A stretch of 61,249 nucleotides of DNA, from positions 1 to 61,249 of the forward strand of contig CAIRNS010000023.1 of assembly GCA_903880015.1 (NCBI GenBank), written 5' to 3'. This document shows positions 1-8,210 of this stretch, piece after piece; the first letter of the stretch is position 1, and each line of letters begins with the position of its first letter. The notes under the pieces were generated by a model. The model made no database searches and had not been told where the DNA came from. It worked only from the letters and a program-made list of their open reading frames with translations. The position numbers and the translations under genes were made by a program. This DNA comes from an uncultured Elusimicrobia bacterium (GTDB lineage Bacteria > Elusimicrobiota > Endomicrobiia > Endomicrobiales > CAIRNS01).

Positions 1-3000
1 GCAGCCACCTTGGAATCGAGCCGGTTGCTGGAGAAGATTGTACGGCAAATATTTAGCATATTCAAAGGGGTTCCTCCGGCATTTCTGATGGCGGCGGTGC
101 GGCCGATAGATGAATGTTTTATAGCGCCCTTCGTGGAGCTTGGGCGGTTTATCTCGCTGTACGGCGTATATCGAAAAGGAAAAGCGTCCGGCGATATGGC
201 GGCGTATGATGCGGCGGTCAAACAATTCTTCGCCGAGCACGGATATACGGAAGATACGCATGATTTCGGGTTCTTTCAGGCGGGAATGAACGCGATTATG
301 GCGGCGTCGGCAGTTTCATTATTTCTGTTCCCGTTCACGCTCCTTGTGGGGCATTCGTTCTATAACATAACTGCCAACATTGTAAACCTTTTACAGAAAA
401 TTGGTGTCCAAGTAAAAGCGAATTCATTGACAGCTCCGGTCATGGTCCTAAATGATCCCGGCAGTAGGGGGTGGATTGAACATTCGCTGACACCGGCATT
501 GAAAGAATTGTTCCCTGAAGGCGTCAGGCAGGTCATGGCGGACCTGGATGAAACATTGACGGATGGTTTTGGTACTAAAATTACTGATGCAAAAATCGAA
601 GAGATAATAGCCGCAATGGATGCCATGGGCGAGACGGGTGTGGTTTGTATCAATTCGACAAATCCGATACAAGAACTGCGCAACCGTTTTATTGACCCGC
701 TTTTCCAAAAACTTTCTTTAGAACAGCGACAGAAATATTGTCCGCGCATGCCCATCGTCAGCACCAATGGGACGCAGATATGGCAATGGGACGCGGTCGC
801 CGATGCCTATGTTTGCGTGTTCTGCGATGATATTGATGATGTTCTCGGCGAGGGAAGCGTCAAGCGTATAAAAACGCTGATGGCGGAAGTGGTACACGAA
901 CATTCCGATTGGATTCAACAAGATTTGTTGGCCCTTAAACCGGCGCTTCGCGACGAAATGAAAGCGGTGCTGGCGGGAAAAGACACCGTCCTTAAAGATA
1001 TCCGGGAAGAAGTCGAACGCATCCTTCGGGAGCGGAACATCGTGGATATCGACGCACAATCTTCTCAAGTGAATGGTGCGATAGAAGAAGTGTATGCTCT
1101 TGTTAAGAAAAGGGTCACCGGCGGCGGGGCCATCAAAGATTTGGGTTACCAGAACCCTCACGGAGAGATCAATCAAGTAATTTTCTCCCCCTTGGGGGAA
1201 TACGGTAAGGTTGTCAGGGACACCTTTGATACAGATAAGACGCGGCGTCAAAAATATGTAACTGCCTTGAGACACAAACTGTTGGAGTATTCTGAGTTTT
1301 CCCTTGCCGACGCGGAAATTTCGGGGAAACTCTCAGTGTATGTTGTGCTTGGCGGGAGAACCGGGAAGGCATTCGGTACGCGTATTCTCAAAGAAATGGG
1401 GATTATCTCCCGCGATACTCCGCTATTATTTATAGCGAACAGTTTTGTCTCAGCCGACATTAAAGATGCCGAAGTCATACCCGAAGTCACTCTCGCAATC
1501 AATGTCGGTGCGATGTCTCCCCTTGAGGGTGTCATCACCACGCCCCTTCCCGGGCCTGCCGGCAGCACGCTGGTTTTGCAAGGGCTTACTTCATATAACA
1601 GTAATCTGCCAGCCGACCTGACCGCCTCTGCTCCGGGCATTTTACCGGAAACCGAGACGCTCATCAATCAATCGGTTGAGGAGCAACCGGTGCCTGTCGC
1701 GGAGACCAAATTAAACAAACTTGGTTTGCCGATGGCGGAATCAGATGAAGTGCTTGCTCTGTCCCCAGTTGATTATGCAATGGGGAAGTTCATCCAGGCG
1801 GTTGTCGTCATGTCCCTGACAACGCGGGTCATCAATTCTGCCGTGTTCCAGAAACTGCAGACGAAGATTCAATTGAAATATCCTTCGTTCGATATTGAAG
1901 CGAGCATGATAAAAGTCAATCGGGTGAAAAAAATCAAAGCAAACAAATTTTTCTTAAAAGGAACCGCAACAAAAATGCAGGCAAGTGTTAAAAAAGGTGA
2001 TTTAATCGGCGTGCTGCGTTTGTTCTGGCTTTGCTGGCATCCGGAAGCAAGTTACCTGCTGGGTGTGTATGGCATAAGCGCTATGACCATTCGAAAAAAA
2101 ATGAGTCCTGAGGCATCCATTGCGTTCACTTTCTTTTATTCGGCGGTGGCCCATATAGTCAACCTGCCCAATCTGCTATTTATTGTTATATTCGGATTTT
2201 TTGTCGGGATGTCTTCGCCGTGGTTTATCATTGGGTTTGCCGCGCTCAATTTCGCTGCGATTGGATTGTTTATCAGCGGGATCCTATTATTCGGGGCTGC
2301 CATTGTTCAGCGCATTTTCAAAAAGAAATCCGTGCTTGCAGCAACGCCGCTGGGGCTTGACGGGCTCATTGCGCGCATTGAATTTCTTCCGTCAATGCTT
2401 GCGGCGTTCGGCATCGGGGATTTTATCGAGCGTCACGGCAAAAAAAATAGTGGAGCCCGCAAACTGGTTGCCGCGACTCGGATGGGGTTGGTTGCCGGCG
2501 CGACGGCTGGGATAGCGGGCGGTATAGCATTCTTTGGCGGATTTTTGTTACTGCCCTTGTGGGGTGTGTTCGGGGCGGCATCTGCCTGCGGGGCACTCGC
2601 GATGCTCATTTTAGGGTCGGGGACTAATCTTATTGTGCATATGCAGATAGAGTATGTGATAACGAAGAACTTTTTAATGGCTGTTAAACAGTACGGCAAT
2701 GCGCGGCTTCATCACGGGGTTGTGGATTATACAGTGTTTGTGGTCAATACTCCTCCGGCAAATATCAACGATCTCAATCCAGTATCCGTCATAAAGCTTG
2801 ATGGTGGTCAACAGGTGTGGGGTATGATTTCACCGGCGGGACAGGTGATTTTATATAGCGAAGCATCCCCAGAACAGGTGACGCGCGCCATAAGCGAACG
2901 CGCGCGCAATGAAGGCATTATGGGTGACGCCCATCTGCAGAGATGTTTGCGGGAACTTTTCAGCGATGCGGTAGCGCAGTGGCCCGCGAGTATTGAAAAA

Positions 3001-4173
3001 AACGCGATGTCTGAAGCAATTGGGCATGCCGTGCTGGACACCGCGGTGCGTGTCGAGATGGGTACAACCGGGAAACGGATGCGGTACGATGACGATGGAA
3101 CGATGGTGCTTACTGGTGATATATCTGATTCTCGCGCATCGGCGCGCGCCATCAGCAATGGCGATGCGGTGGCGATGGCCAACAGCGCCTTGTTGTATCT
3201 CAATGACGGGTTCGATGCCGAAAAAACTGTGCAAGCGTTGTTCCGTCTTAACGGGAAACAGGTTGTTGTTGACGGCGTTGAAAAAACGGTGCGGGTGCAA
3301 GCGATGCTTTCAAAAAAGAGCCATATGCAGATATATGCCATGATTCCCGCTGGCACCGATGATTTTGTTAACCAAGAAATACAAAAAGCGTTCAAAACGG
3401 GCGTCGCCGGATGCGTGGTACGGCACGGCCCTGATTTTATTGTCATTGATTTTGCGACCGCAACGCCGGCTACCTGGGCGACCGACGGTGTTCCTGCTGA
3501 TCTCATCGCCGTCAATAAAGATGTTAACCAGCTCAAAAACGCCTTTCGCAGTTCTCGGACTCCCTGTCATATTGTTGATGTCAGCAATATCACCAAACAG
3601 ATTGAAGCCACTCGTGACCTTGCCGACAAACAGGCGTTTATTGATATTCTGGGGGCGGGGATATTATCGCTATTCGGTGCACAGTCCTACAGCGCCCGCT
3701 ATGTCAATGATGCAGTGTATGGTTTCAGCGATGACCAGCTGACAGAGGATACTAAAACCGCTTATCTCAGCAAAATGCACGCGGACTTGCAGGACTCAGC
3801 ACGATATATGACCTTGGAAGTGGTGTTTGAGCGTGCCTGGGCGCAACGGTTATTGTACACCCAATGGATTGTGGATCACGAATACGCCTTTCCCGTTCCG
3901 CTGCATCACCGGCAGATGATTGGCCGGGCGCTCGCGCTGGTTGGCGACAAGCGCGCGCAAGTCACCGGCAATGCAGTACTTGATAGCACCCCCGTTGACG
4001 AAGCGTCCATCAATGCAAAGTATCACGCCGTGACGCAGAACTCTTCGCCCCAAGCCGTTAGCGAACTTATAACGATGATACAACTCTTCGATCTGCAGTT
4101 TACGGATATCGGCAGCCGCATCGCGCAGCCGCAGGATGTAAGAATGCTTTCCGCCATCCTGAGCGCTGCATAG
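1..4173 (+). CDS. Giant membrane-associated protein with HAD-like domain (5' partial)
   Basis: The frame is open from the first base, so the start lies upstream of the window; about 1,390 codons remain. I do not recognise a family for the whole chain. In order it shows a hydrophobic segment near nt 290-380, a HAD-type domain whose motif I DLDETLT (DxDxT) is at nt 541-561 and which runs to about nt 1620, hydrophobic clusters at about nt 2150-2310 and 2480-2640, a beta-rich stretch at nt 2720-2900, and a helical C-terminus ending SAILSAA. Where HAD motif IV normally carries acidic residues (GDE type) the text reads LLFIANSF, so phosphatase activity is doubtful. The hydrophobic cluster, beta stretch and tail recur in the protein at 20716-28350. 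No function is proposed; membrane attachment is inference. Confidence 0.85.
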   Translation, partial: AATLESSRLLEKIVRQIFSIFKGVPPAFLMAAVRPIDECFIAPFVELGRFISLYGVYRKGKASGDMAAYDAAVKQFFAEHGYTEDTHDFGFFQAGMNAIMAASAVSLFLFPFTLLVGHSFYNITANIVNLLQKIGVQVKANSLTAPVMVLNDPGSRGWIEHSLTPALKELFPEGVRQVMADLDETLTDGFGTKITDAKIEEIIAAMDAMGETGVVCINSTNPIQELRNRFIDPLFQKLSLEQRQKYCPRMPIVSTNGTQIWQWDAVADAYVCVFCDDIDDVLGEGSVKRIKTLMAEVVHEHSDWIQQDLLALKPALRDEMKAVLAGKDTVLKDIREEVERILRERNIVDIDAQSSQVNGAIEEVYALVKKRVTGGGAIKDLGYQNPHGEINQVIFSPLGEYGKVVRDTFDTDKTRRQKYVTALRHKLLEYSEFSLADAEISGKLSVYVVLGGRTGKAFGTRILKEMGIISRDTPLLFIANSFVSADIKDAEVIPEVTLAINVGAMSPLEGVITTPLPGPAGSTLVLQGLTSYNSNLPADLTASAPGILPETETLINQSVEEQPVPVAETKLNKLGLPMAESDEVLALSPVDYAMGKFIQAVVVMSLTTRVINSAVFQKLQTKIQLKYPSFDIEASMIKVNRVKKIKANKFFLKGTATKMQASVKKGDLIGVLRLFWLCWHPEASYLLGVYGISAMTIRKKMSPEASIAFTFFYSAVAHIVNLPNLLFIVIFGFFVGMSSPWFIIGFAALNFAAIGLFISGILLFGAAIVQRIFKKKSVLAATPLGLDGLIARIEFLPSMLAAFGIGDFIERHGKKNSGARKLVAATRMGLVAGATAGIAGGIAFFGGFLLLPLWGVFGAASACGALAMLILGSGTNLIVHMQIEYVITKNFLMAVKQYGNARLHHGVVDYTVFVVNTPPANINDLNPVSVIKLDGGQQVWGMISPAGQVILYSEASPEQVTRAISERARNEGIMGDAHLQRCLRELFSDAVAQWPASIEKNAMSEAIGHAVLDTAVRVEMGTTGKRMRYDDDGTMVLTGDISDSRASARAISNGDAVAMANSALLYLNDGFDAEKTVQALFRLNGKQVVVDGVEKTVRVQAMLSKKSHMQIYAMIPAGTDDFVNQEIQKAFKTGVAGCVVRHGPDFIVIDFATATPATWATDGVPADLIAVNKDVNQLKNAFRSSRTPCHIVDVSNITKQIEATRDLADKQAFIDILGAGILSLFGAQSYSARYVNDAVYGFSDDQLTEDTKTAYLSKMHADLQDSARYMTLEVVFERAWAQRLLYTQWIVDHEYAFPVPLHHRQMIGRALALVGDKRAQVTGNAVLDSTPVDEASINAKYHAVTQNSSPQAVSELITMIQLFDLQFTDIGSRIAQPQDVRMLSAILSAA

Positions 4174-4175
4174 AC

Positions 4176-4206
4176 AATTGTATATACAATTTAAATAATA
4201 TATACT
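4176..4206 (+). promoter_or_regulatory. Palindromic operator overlapping toxin-antitoxin promoter
   Basis: A perfect 16-bp palindrome, AATTGTATATACAATT, lies at 4176-4191. It overlaps a candidate -35 TTGTAT (4178-4183), followed after 17 bases by -10 TATACT (4201-4206). The toxin ATG is at 4214, so transcription would begin at or next to the start codon. A palindrome over the promoter is what an RHH-type antitoxin would bind for autoregulation; that link is inference from the family. Confidence 0.6.
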
Positions 4207-4213
4207 GCAAGCC

Positions 4214-4494
4214 ATGAAGGCAATACAGTGGAATCCCCTGAAAAATGACCGCCTCAAGCAGACAAGAGGGGTCTCGTTTGAAGAACTGCTTAACGCTCGC
4301 CTGATTACGATGGTCAGCCATCCCGTCAGGTCCATCAAAAATTAATGTTCTTTGAATACAGGGGATATGTGTGGGTTGTCCCGTGTATTGAAGAAATTGA
4401 TTATTACTTTCTAAAGACACTTTTTCCCAGCAGAAAATATACAAAATTATTACCGGAGAAAAAACATGAGAAAAACCACATTAAATGCATATGA
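4214..4494 (+). pseudogene. BrnT-like toxin gene, frameshifted
   Basis: The first frame (ATG at 4214) gives 43 residues starting MKAIQWNPLKNDRL and including RGVSFEELL, then meets TAA at 4343-4345. The expected continuation, FFEYRGYVWVVPCIEE followed by LKTLFPSRKYTK, is intact in another frame from ATG 4345 to TGA at 4494. Joined, the two parts make about 92 residues, the usual size of small BrnT/COG2929-like RNase toxins, with family landmarks (W near the N-terminus, GYVWVVP, FLKT...PSRK). The stop and the new ATG overlap as TAATG, so coupled translation of two pieces is formally possible. The 3' end overlaps the antitoxin start at 4466. A real inactivating indel or a sequence error would both explain it. 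Confidence 0.7.
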
Positions 4495-4714
4495 GAAGAG
4501 TATTGAAAAGGACTTGCTTGCCGGGGTGTATGTCCCGGTGAAACAAAAAGAGTTGCATGAGATATCAGAATCTATTGCGTATCGCAAAAAAGACGCCGTG
4601 CTTAATATCCGCGTCAACAGTCACGACCTTGAAAGTATTAAAAGCAAAGCCCGGAAAATGGGCATAAAGTATCAAACCCTTATTTCGGAAGTTTTGCATA
4701 AAGTAGCGCTCTAG
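4466..4714 (+). CDS. CopG/BrnA-like ribbon-helix-helix antitoxin
   Basis: This 82-residue protein has the layout of CopG-type antitoxins paired with BrnT-like toxins: a charged N-terminal half that would wrap the toxin, then an RHH DNA-binding half (DAVLNIRVNSHDLESIKSKA, then GIKYQTLISEVLHK). ATG 4466 follows GGAGAAAAA, a usable ribosome site, and lies inside the end of the broken toxin frame, the usual toxin-first overlap. The antitoxin is intact although the toxin is frameshifted, and may still repress the palindrome at 4176-4191. A protein of the same type sits in the cassette array at 55853-56113. Family assignment is by motif; no partner specificity is claimed. Confidence 0.75.
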   Translation: MRKTTLNAYEKSIEKDLLAGVYVPVKQKELHEISESIAYRKKDAVLNIRVNSHDLESIKSKARKMGIKYQTLISEVLHKVAL

Positions 4715-4777
4715 GCATAGGTTGATTTCCCGTCGCAGTTCGCGAAAGCGATTTATCCTTCCGGGTGTGCCCTCCAG

Positions 4778-4806
4778 TTGTAAACAGTCCGATTATTTGC
4801 TACCAT
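4778..4806 (+). promoter_or_regulatory. Candidate promoter of rpsF operon
   Basis: TTGTAA (4778-4783) and TACCAT (4801-4806) are 17 bases apart, each matching four of six consensus positions. Spacing and position upstream of a structured leader support it; the boxes themselves are weak. Confidence 0.4.
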
Positions 4807-4807
4807 A

Positions 4808-4915
4808 ACACCCGTTATCGGTCCGGATAGTACCGGACTGCTGTCTCTTTTGCTCCTGCCTATGAGCAGGGGCGTATCCCTCGCACGAGGGAAATCCAGA
4901 AAGGAGGTGTTGTCT
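4808..4915 (+). promoter_or_regulatory. Structured leader of rpsF operon, three hairpins
   Basis: Three hairpins follow each other before the rpsF ribosome site: GTCCGG/CCGGAC (4821-4838), GCTCCTGC/GCAGGGGC (4852-4873) and CCCTCG/CGAGGG (4878-4891). The strong site AAAGGAGGTG follows. Leaders of S6-S18 operons in many bacteria bind the S6:S18 complex to limit their own synthesis, so an autoregulatory element is plausible. I could not match a published consensus, so its identity is inference. Confidence 0.4.
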
Positions 4916-5305
4916 ATGTCTCGCTATGAGACGACGTTTATTTGCTCGCCTGAAGTACCTGCCGAAAAAGTTGAGGATCTCGTTTCAAAAGTCAGAAAAG
5001 TTGTTGAAACTGCGGGTGGTACCATCGGCCTGCTTCAGCAATTAGGCCGTAAACGGCTTGCCTATCCGATTAACAAACTCCGTGAAGGCAATTATGTGTA
5101 TCTTGAAATGACCGGAACCGGTGAATTAACTGCCGCTCTGGAGAAGTTTTTCAAGGTCAACGACCAGGTCATCCGCTATCTCACCGTTAAAGTTGAGAAG
5201 AAAAAACCGGTAGCGGTTAAACCTGCCATTGAAGTTGCTGCTCAGGCCGTCGAGGAGGTCAAACCCAATGAATCAGAACAACCTGCGGCTCCCCGAGCAG
5301 AATAG
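4916..5305 (+). CDS. rpsF: 30S ribosomal protein bS6
   Basis: bS6 sits on the platform of the small ribosomal subunit and pairs with bS18. The 129-residue product begins MSRYETTFICSPE and has the usual RRM-like core (GRKRLAYPINKLREGNYVY, then FFKVNDQVIRYLTVKVE). An Ala/Glu/Pro-rich tail of about 30 residues extends past the core. ATG 4916 is chosen because AAAGGAGGTG is 8 bases upstream; an in-frame start at 4850 would read through the leader hairpins. Its last 38 bases overlap ssb, giving the conserved order rpsF-ssb-rpsR-rplI. Confidence 0.97.
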   Translation: MSRYETTFICSPEVPAEKVEDLVSKVRKVVETAGGTIGLLQQLGRKRLAYPINKLREGNYVYLEMTGTGELTAALEKFFKVNDQVIRYLTVKVEKKKPVAVKPAIEVAAQAVEEVKPNESEQPAAPRAE

Positions 5306-5720
5306 TATTACGCTTGTCGGACGGCTGACGCGTGATCCCGAAGTGCGGTTTACCGGCAAGGGCGACGCCGTTTGTTCCTTTGACATTGCCGTCAACCGGC
5401 GCTTTAAAAGCACGGCCGGCGAATGGAAAGACGATACGACATTTATCGGCATCGTCGTGTGGGGCGATTCGGGGAAACGGTGCGGCGACCGCTTGAAAAA
5501 GGGTCTTCCCGTCCATGTTGAAGGTCGTTTGCAAAGCCGTCAATGGGAAACCAAAGAAGGCCAGAAGCGGACAACCATCGAAGTAATCGCCCGTCGGGTG
5601 CAGTTCCTGTCCAAGGCGGATTCGCCGCAGGAAGCCGGTGCGCCCGTAGGTAAAATGTCCGGCGATGATGCCGCCGAAACGGCAGCGTCGGTGCCGGATG
5701 AAGACGAGATTCCGTTTTAA
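5268..5720 (+). CDS. ssb: Single-stranded DNA-binding protein
   Basis: SSB coats single-stranded DNA in replication and repair and recruits partners through its acidic tip. The 150-residue product has the OB fold (SITLVGRLTRDPEVRFTGKG, FDIAVNRRFK, then GLPVHVEGRLQSRQW) and ends in DEDEIPF, the conserved partner-binding tip. ATG 5268 follows GAGGAGG, which lies inside the rpsF coding region, so translation is probably coupled. An earlier in-frame start at 5229 is less likely, as it lacks such a site and adds residues foreign to the family. Confidence 0.96.
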   Translation: MNQNNLRLPEQNSITLVGRLTRDPEVRFTGKGDAVCSFDIAVNRRFKSTAGEWKDDTTFIGIVVWGDSGKRCGDRLKKGLPVHVEGRLQSRQWETKEGQKRTTIEVIARRVQFLSKADSPQEAGAPVGKMSGDDAAETAASVPDEDEIPF

Positions 5721-5771
5721 CGAGAACATAAGAACGCTGTGTTCGCTATTTTTACACTCTAAGGAGTTTGT

Positions 5772-6050
5772 ATGGCTATGACATCAGCACGACCCAGAGG
5801 CCCGGTAAAACCGCGGCCGGCAGGACGGTTTAAGCGCGGCGGCCCAATGAAACGCAAAGTGTGCCGCTTTTGCGCCGACAAAACTGAAATTGATTATAAG
5901 AATGTCAGCATGTTGCGTAATTTTATAACTGAACGGGGCAAAATTCTTTCCGGCCGTATTACCGGGACCTGCGCAAAACATCAGCGGTCGTTGACCGCCG
6001 GCGTTAAGCGGGCGCGGATGCTGGCGCTTTTGCCGTTCTCAGTTATCTAA
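5772..6050 (+). CDS. rpsR: 30S ribosomal protein bS18
   Basis: bS18 binds bS6 on the small-subunit platform. The 92-residue product carries the family core: [36 protein letters not shown] and the C-terminal [11 protein letters not shown] basic, Pro/Gly-rich extension of about 25 residues precedes the core. The cysteines (CRFC, then one near KHQR) are of the zinc-containing bS18 type. TAAGGAG lies about 6 bases before ATG. It follows ssb by 51 bases in the expected order. Confidence 0.96.
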   Translation: MAMTSARPRGPVKPRPAGRFKRGGPMKRKVCRFCADKTEIDYKNVSMLRNFITERGKILSGRITGTCAKHQRSLTAGVKRARMLALLPFSVI

Positions 6051-6109
6051 ATTGTTTCATCTGATACCGTGTCTATTCTTGGGCACGGGTTTAATAAAAA
6101 GGAGTATGT

Positions 6110-6625
6110 ATGAAAGTCATATTGCGTTCTGATATAACCAATGTCGGGCGCCAGGGCGACATTAAAGATGTCGCAGATGGTTTTGCCCGCAATTATCTGT
6201 TCCCTCAGAAATTGGCGATGGAAGCTTCAGCCGCCAATCTGAAAATCTGGGATCGGCAGAAGGTTACGCTGGAAAAGGAACGGGAAGAGATTATTGCCAC
6301 TGCCCGGGCGCTTGCCGCGAAGATCGAAGCCGCGTCACTTATTATTACCGTTAAGGTTGGCGAAGGCGGCAAGTTGTTTGGTTCCGTCACCGGCACGAAC
6401 ATCGTGCGTGCGCTTACTGATAGCGGATTTACTATTGAGAAACACAGCATTCTTCTGCCTGAGCCGATCAAAGAGGTCGGCGAATACGGCGTAGATATCC
6501 GTCTGCATCCTGAAGTCATCGCAAAAGCGAAACTGTGGGTAGTCGCGGAAAAAAGCCACGAGCAGATAACCGAACCGGAATCCGAAGCAGCGCCGGAAGC
6601 GGAAGTGGAAAGCAAAAAAGAATAG
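6110..6625 (+). CDS. rplI: 50S ribosomal protein bL9
   Basis: bL9 is the elongated protein at the base of the L1 stalk. The 171-residue product starts [17 protein letters not shown] and carries the signature region [17 protein letters not shown], the long connecting helix and a C-terminal domain ([13 protein letters not shown]). A Glu/Ala-rich tail of about 20 residues goes beyond the usual end near 150. AAAGGAG is 6 bases before ATG. It closes the ribosomal-protein group; an inverted-repeat element lies downstream, before dnaB. Confidence 0.96.
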   Translation: MKVILRSDITNVGRQGDIKDVADGFARNYLFPQKLAMEASAANLKIWDRQKVTLEKEREEIIATARALAAKIEAASLIITVKVGEGGKLFGSVTGTNIVRALTDSGFTIEKHSILLPEPIKEVGEYGVDIRLHPEVIAKAKLWVVAEKSHEQITEPESEAAPEAEVESKKE

Positions 6626-6688
6626 TTGGTTGTGTCCCGAGTTGGATGCGCATTGGTAAGTTTGCCATCACTGTTTGTTTGAAAGTTT

Positions 6689-6722
6689 GTCATCCCCGAG
6701 TGGTTGTATCGGGGATATGGCG
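6689..6722. repeat. REP-like element, single unit (family A)
   Basis: GTCATCCCCGAG, a short loop, then TCGGGGATATGG forms an imperfect hairpin. The same unit occurs as inverted doublets at 12695-12777, 38850-38932 and 40713-40797; here it is alone in the rplI-dnaB gap. Confidence 0.75.
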
Positions 6723-6755
6723 TTAAGCATTGTAATTGAGAAATCAGTTTCCCAA

Positions 6756-6782
6756 TTGCCTTTTTGGGAATGGCGCTACAAT
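6756..6782 (+). promoter_or_regulatory. Candidate promoter just upstream of dnaB
   Basis: TACAAT (6777-6782) matches the -10 box seen before aroC and the radical SAM gene. A weak -35 TTGCCT is at 6756-6761 with a short 15-base spacer. The dnaB ATG begins 8 bases after the -10, with no Shine-Dalgarno between, so the transcript may be leaderless. Confidence 0.4.
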
Positions 6783-6789
6783 TAATCCT

Positions 6790-8148
6790 ATGGCAGAGCT
6801 TGACCGCGTTCCTCCGCAGGCCCTGGAAGCAGAAATGGCCATCCTGGGGTCGATGCTCATCGAAAAAGAAGCGATCACCAAAGTGGTCGACATCGTAACG
6901 GAGCACGACTTTTACAAGGATATGCACCGGCACATCTTTGTCGCCATGCGGGACCTGTACATGGAAAACCAGGCGGTAGATATTATTACCGTCGGTGAAA
7001 AACTAAAAAAGCACCGGCTATTCGCGGATGCCGGCGCGACGGGGTATTTGACCTCGGTTATCAACTCTGTCTCGACTGCTGCCAATGTCGAGCATTATGC
7101 CCTCATTGTGCGGGACAAGGCAATCCTGCGGCAGTTGATTACTGCCGGTACGCAAATCGTCACTTCCGCATTTAACGAAAAAATCCCTGCCGAAGAAATC
7201 ATGGATCAGTCGCAGTCGATGCTCTTCAGCCTTGCCGAGCGCGGTGCGGCAAAAGGGTTTACGCCGTTGTCGGAATTAATCCATCCGACGCTTGAAAAAT
7301 TGGAAAAACTGCACGCCGACAAACGGGATGTCCCGGGACTGCGTACCGGATTCGCCGACTTCGACAAGATAACCGCCGGTCTCCAACCCTCAGAACTTAT
7401 TATTATCGCCGCCCGTCCCTCAATGGGAAAAACAGCGTTCGCGCTGAACATCGCCGAACATGTGGCCATGAAGGAAAAAAAGCCGGTTGCGTTGTTTTCA
7501 CTTGAAATGTCTAAAGAGTCACTGATGCTACGCCTCCTGTGCGCCGCCGCCCGGGTAAACTCGCACAGCACGCGCCAGGGATACATCAGCACCCAGAACT
7601 GGTCAAAACTAACGACCGTTGCCTCCCGTCTTGCCGAATCACCCATATATATTGACGATAGTTCATCTTTGAGCGTGCTTGAACTACGCGCGCGTTCCCG
7701 CCGGCTCGCTTCGGATCTCGAAGCGCGGGGACAGCAGCTGGCGCTCATCGTTATCGACTACATTCAAATCATGCGCGGGTCGAGCCGCGTAGAATCGCGT
7801 CAGCAGGAGATATCGGAAATTTCCCGGTCGCTCAAAGGGTTGGCCCGCGACCTTAAAGTTCCTGTTGTTGCTCTGTCCCAGTTGTCGCGTAAACCCGAAG
7901 AAAAGGGCCGCGAAGGAAAACCACAGCTTTCCGACTTGCGCGAATCCGGCGCCATTGAACAGGACGCCGATGTGGTGGCGTTCATCTTCCGTGAAGGATA
8001 CTATAAGCGGGACGATCCGGACAAAGAAAAAAGCGCCACGCTGATTGTCGGTAAACAGCGCAACGGCCCGACCGGCGAAATCAATCTGATATTTGAAAAA
8101 GAGTACACGCGGTTTGAAGATTTTGTGAAAATAGAAACGGGCGTCTAA
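6790..8148 (+). CDS. dnaB: Replicative DNA helicase DnaB
   Basis: DnaB is the hexameric 5'-3' helicase that opens the replication fork. The 452-residue product begins MAELDRVPPQALEAEMAILG, the typical N-terminal start, with the primase-interacting domain to about residue 150. The RecA-like domain has Walker A RPSMGKTAF near residue 209 and Walker B LIVIDYIQIM. SQLSRKPEEK and LRESGAIEQDAD mark the family C-terminus. No intein interrupts it. ATG 6790 is preferred over an in-frame TTG at 6736 from family alignment; neither has a ribosome site. The rplI-dnaB order is widely conserved. Confidence 0.96.
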   Translation: MAELDRVPPQALEAEMAILGSMLIEKEAITKVVDIVTEHDFYKDMHRHIFVAMRDLYMENQAVDIITVGEKLKKHRLFADAGATGYLTSVINSVSTAANVEHYALIVRDKAILRQLITAGTQIVTSAFNEKIPAEEIMDQSQSMLFSLAERGAAKGFTPLSELIHPTLEKLEKLHADKRDVPGLRTGFADFDKITAGLQPSELIIIAARPSMGKTAFALNIAEHVAMKEKKPVALFSLEMSKESLMLRLLCAAARVNSHSTRQGYISTQNWSKLTTVASRLAESPIYIDDSSSLSVLELRARSRRLASDLEARGQQLALIVIDYIQIMRGSSRVESRQQEISEISRSLKGLARDLKVPVVALSQLSRKPEEKGREGKPQLSDLRESGAIEQDADVVAFIFREGYYKRDDPDKEKSATLIVGKQRNGPTGEINLIFEKEYTRFEDFVKIETGV

Positions 8149-8210
8149 GAGTTCCCTTTTTGGTCCCGAAAGATTTTTTCCGGGAAGTTGTAAGCATCCA
8201 GCAGTAAATT

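Noticed and set aside
2808-3536. Long minus-strand open frame of 242 codons inside the giant gene
   Set aside because: It lies entirely within a confidently coding plus-strand frame, has Ser/Thr-rich composition typical of an antisense shadow, and has no ribosome site.
6205-6933. Minus-strand frame of 242 codons over rplI and the start of dnaB
   Set aside because: It is antisense to bL9 and DnaB, which have clear family motifs; the translation shows no domain.
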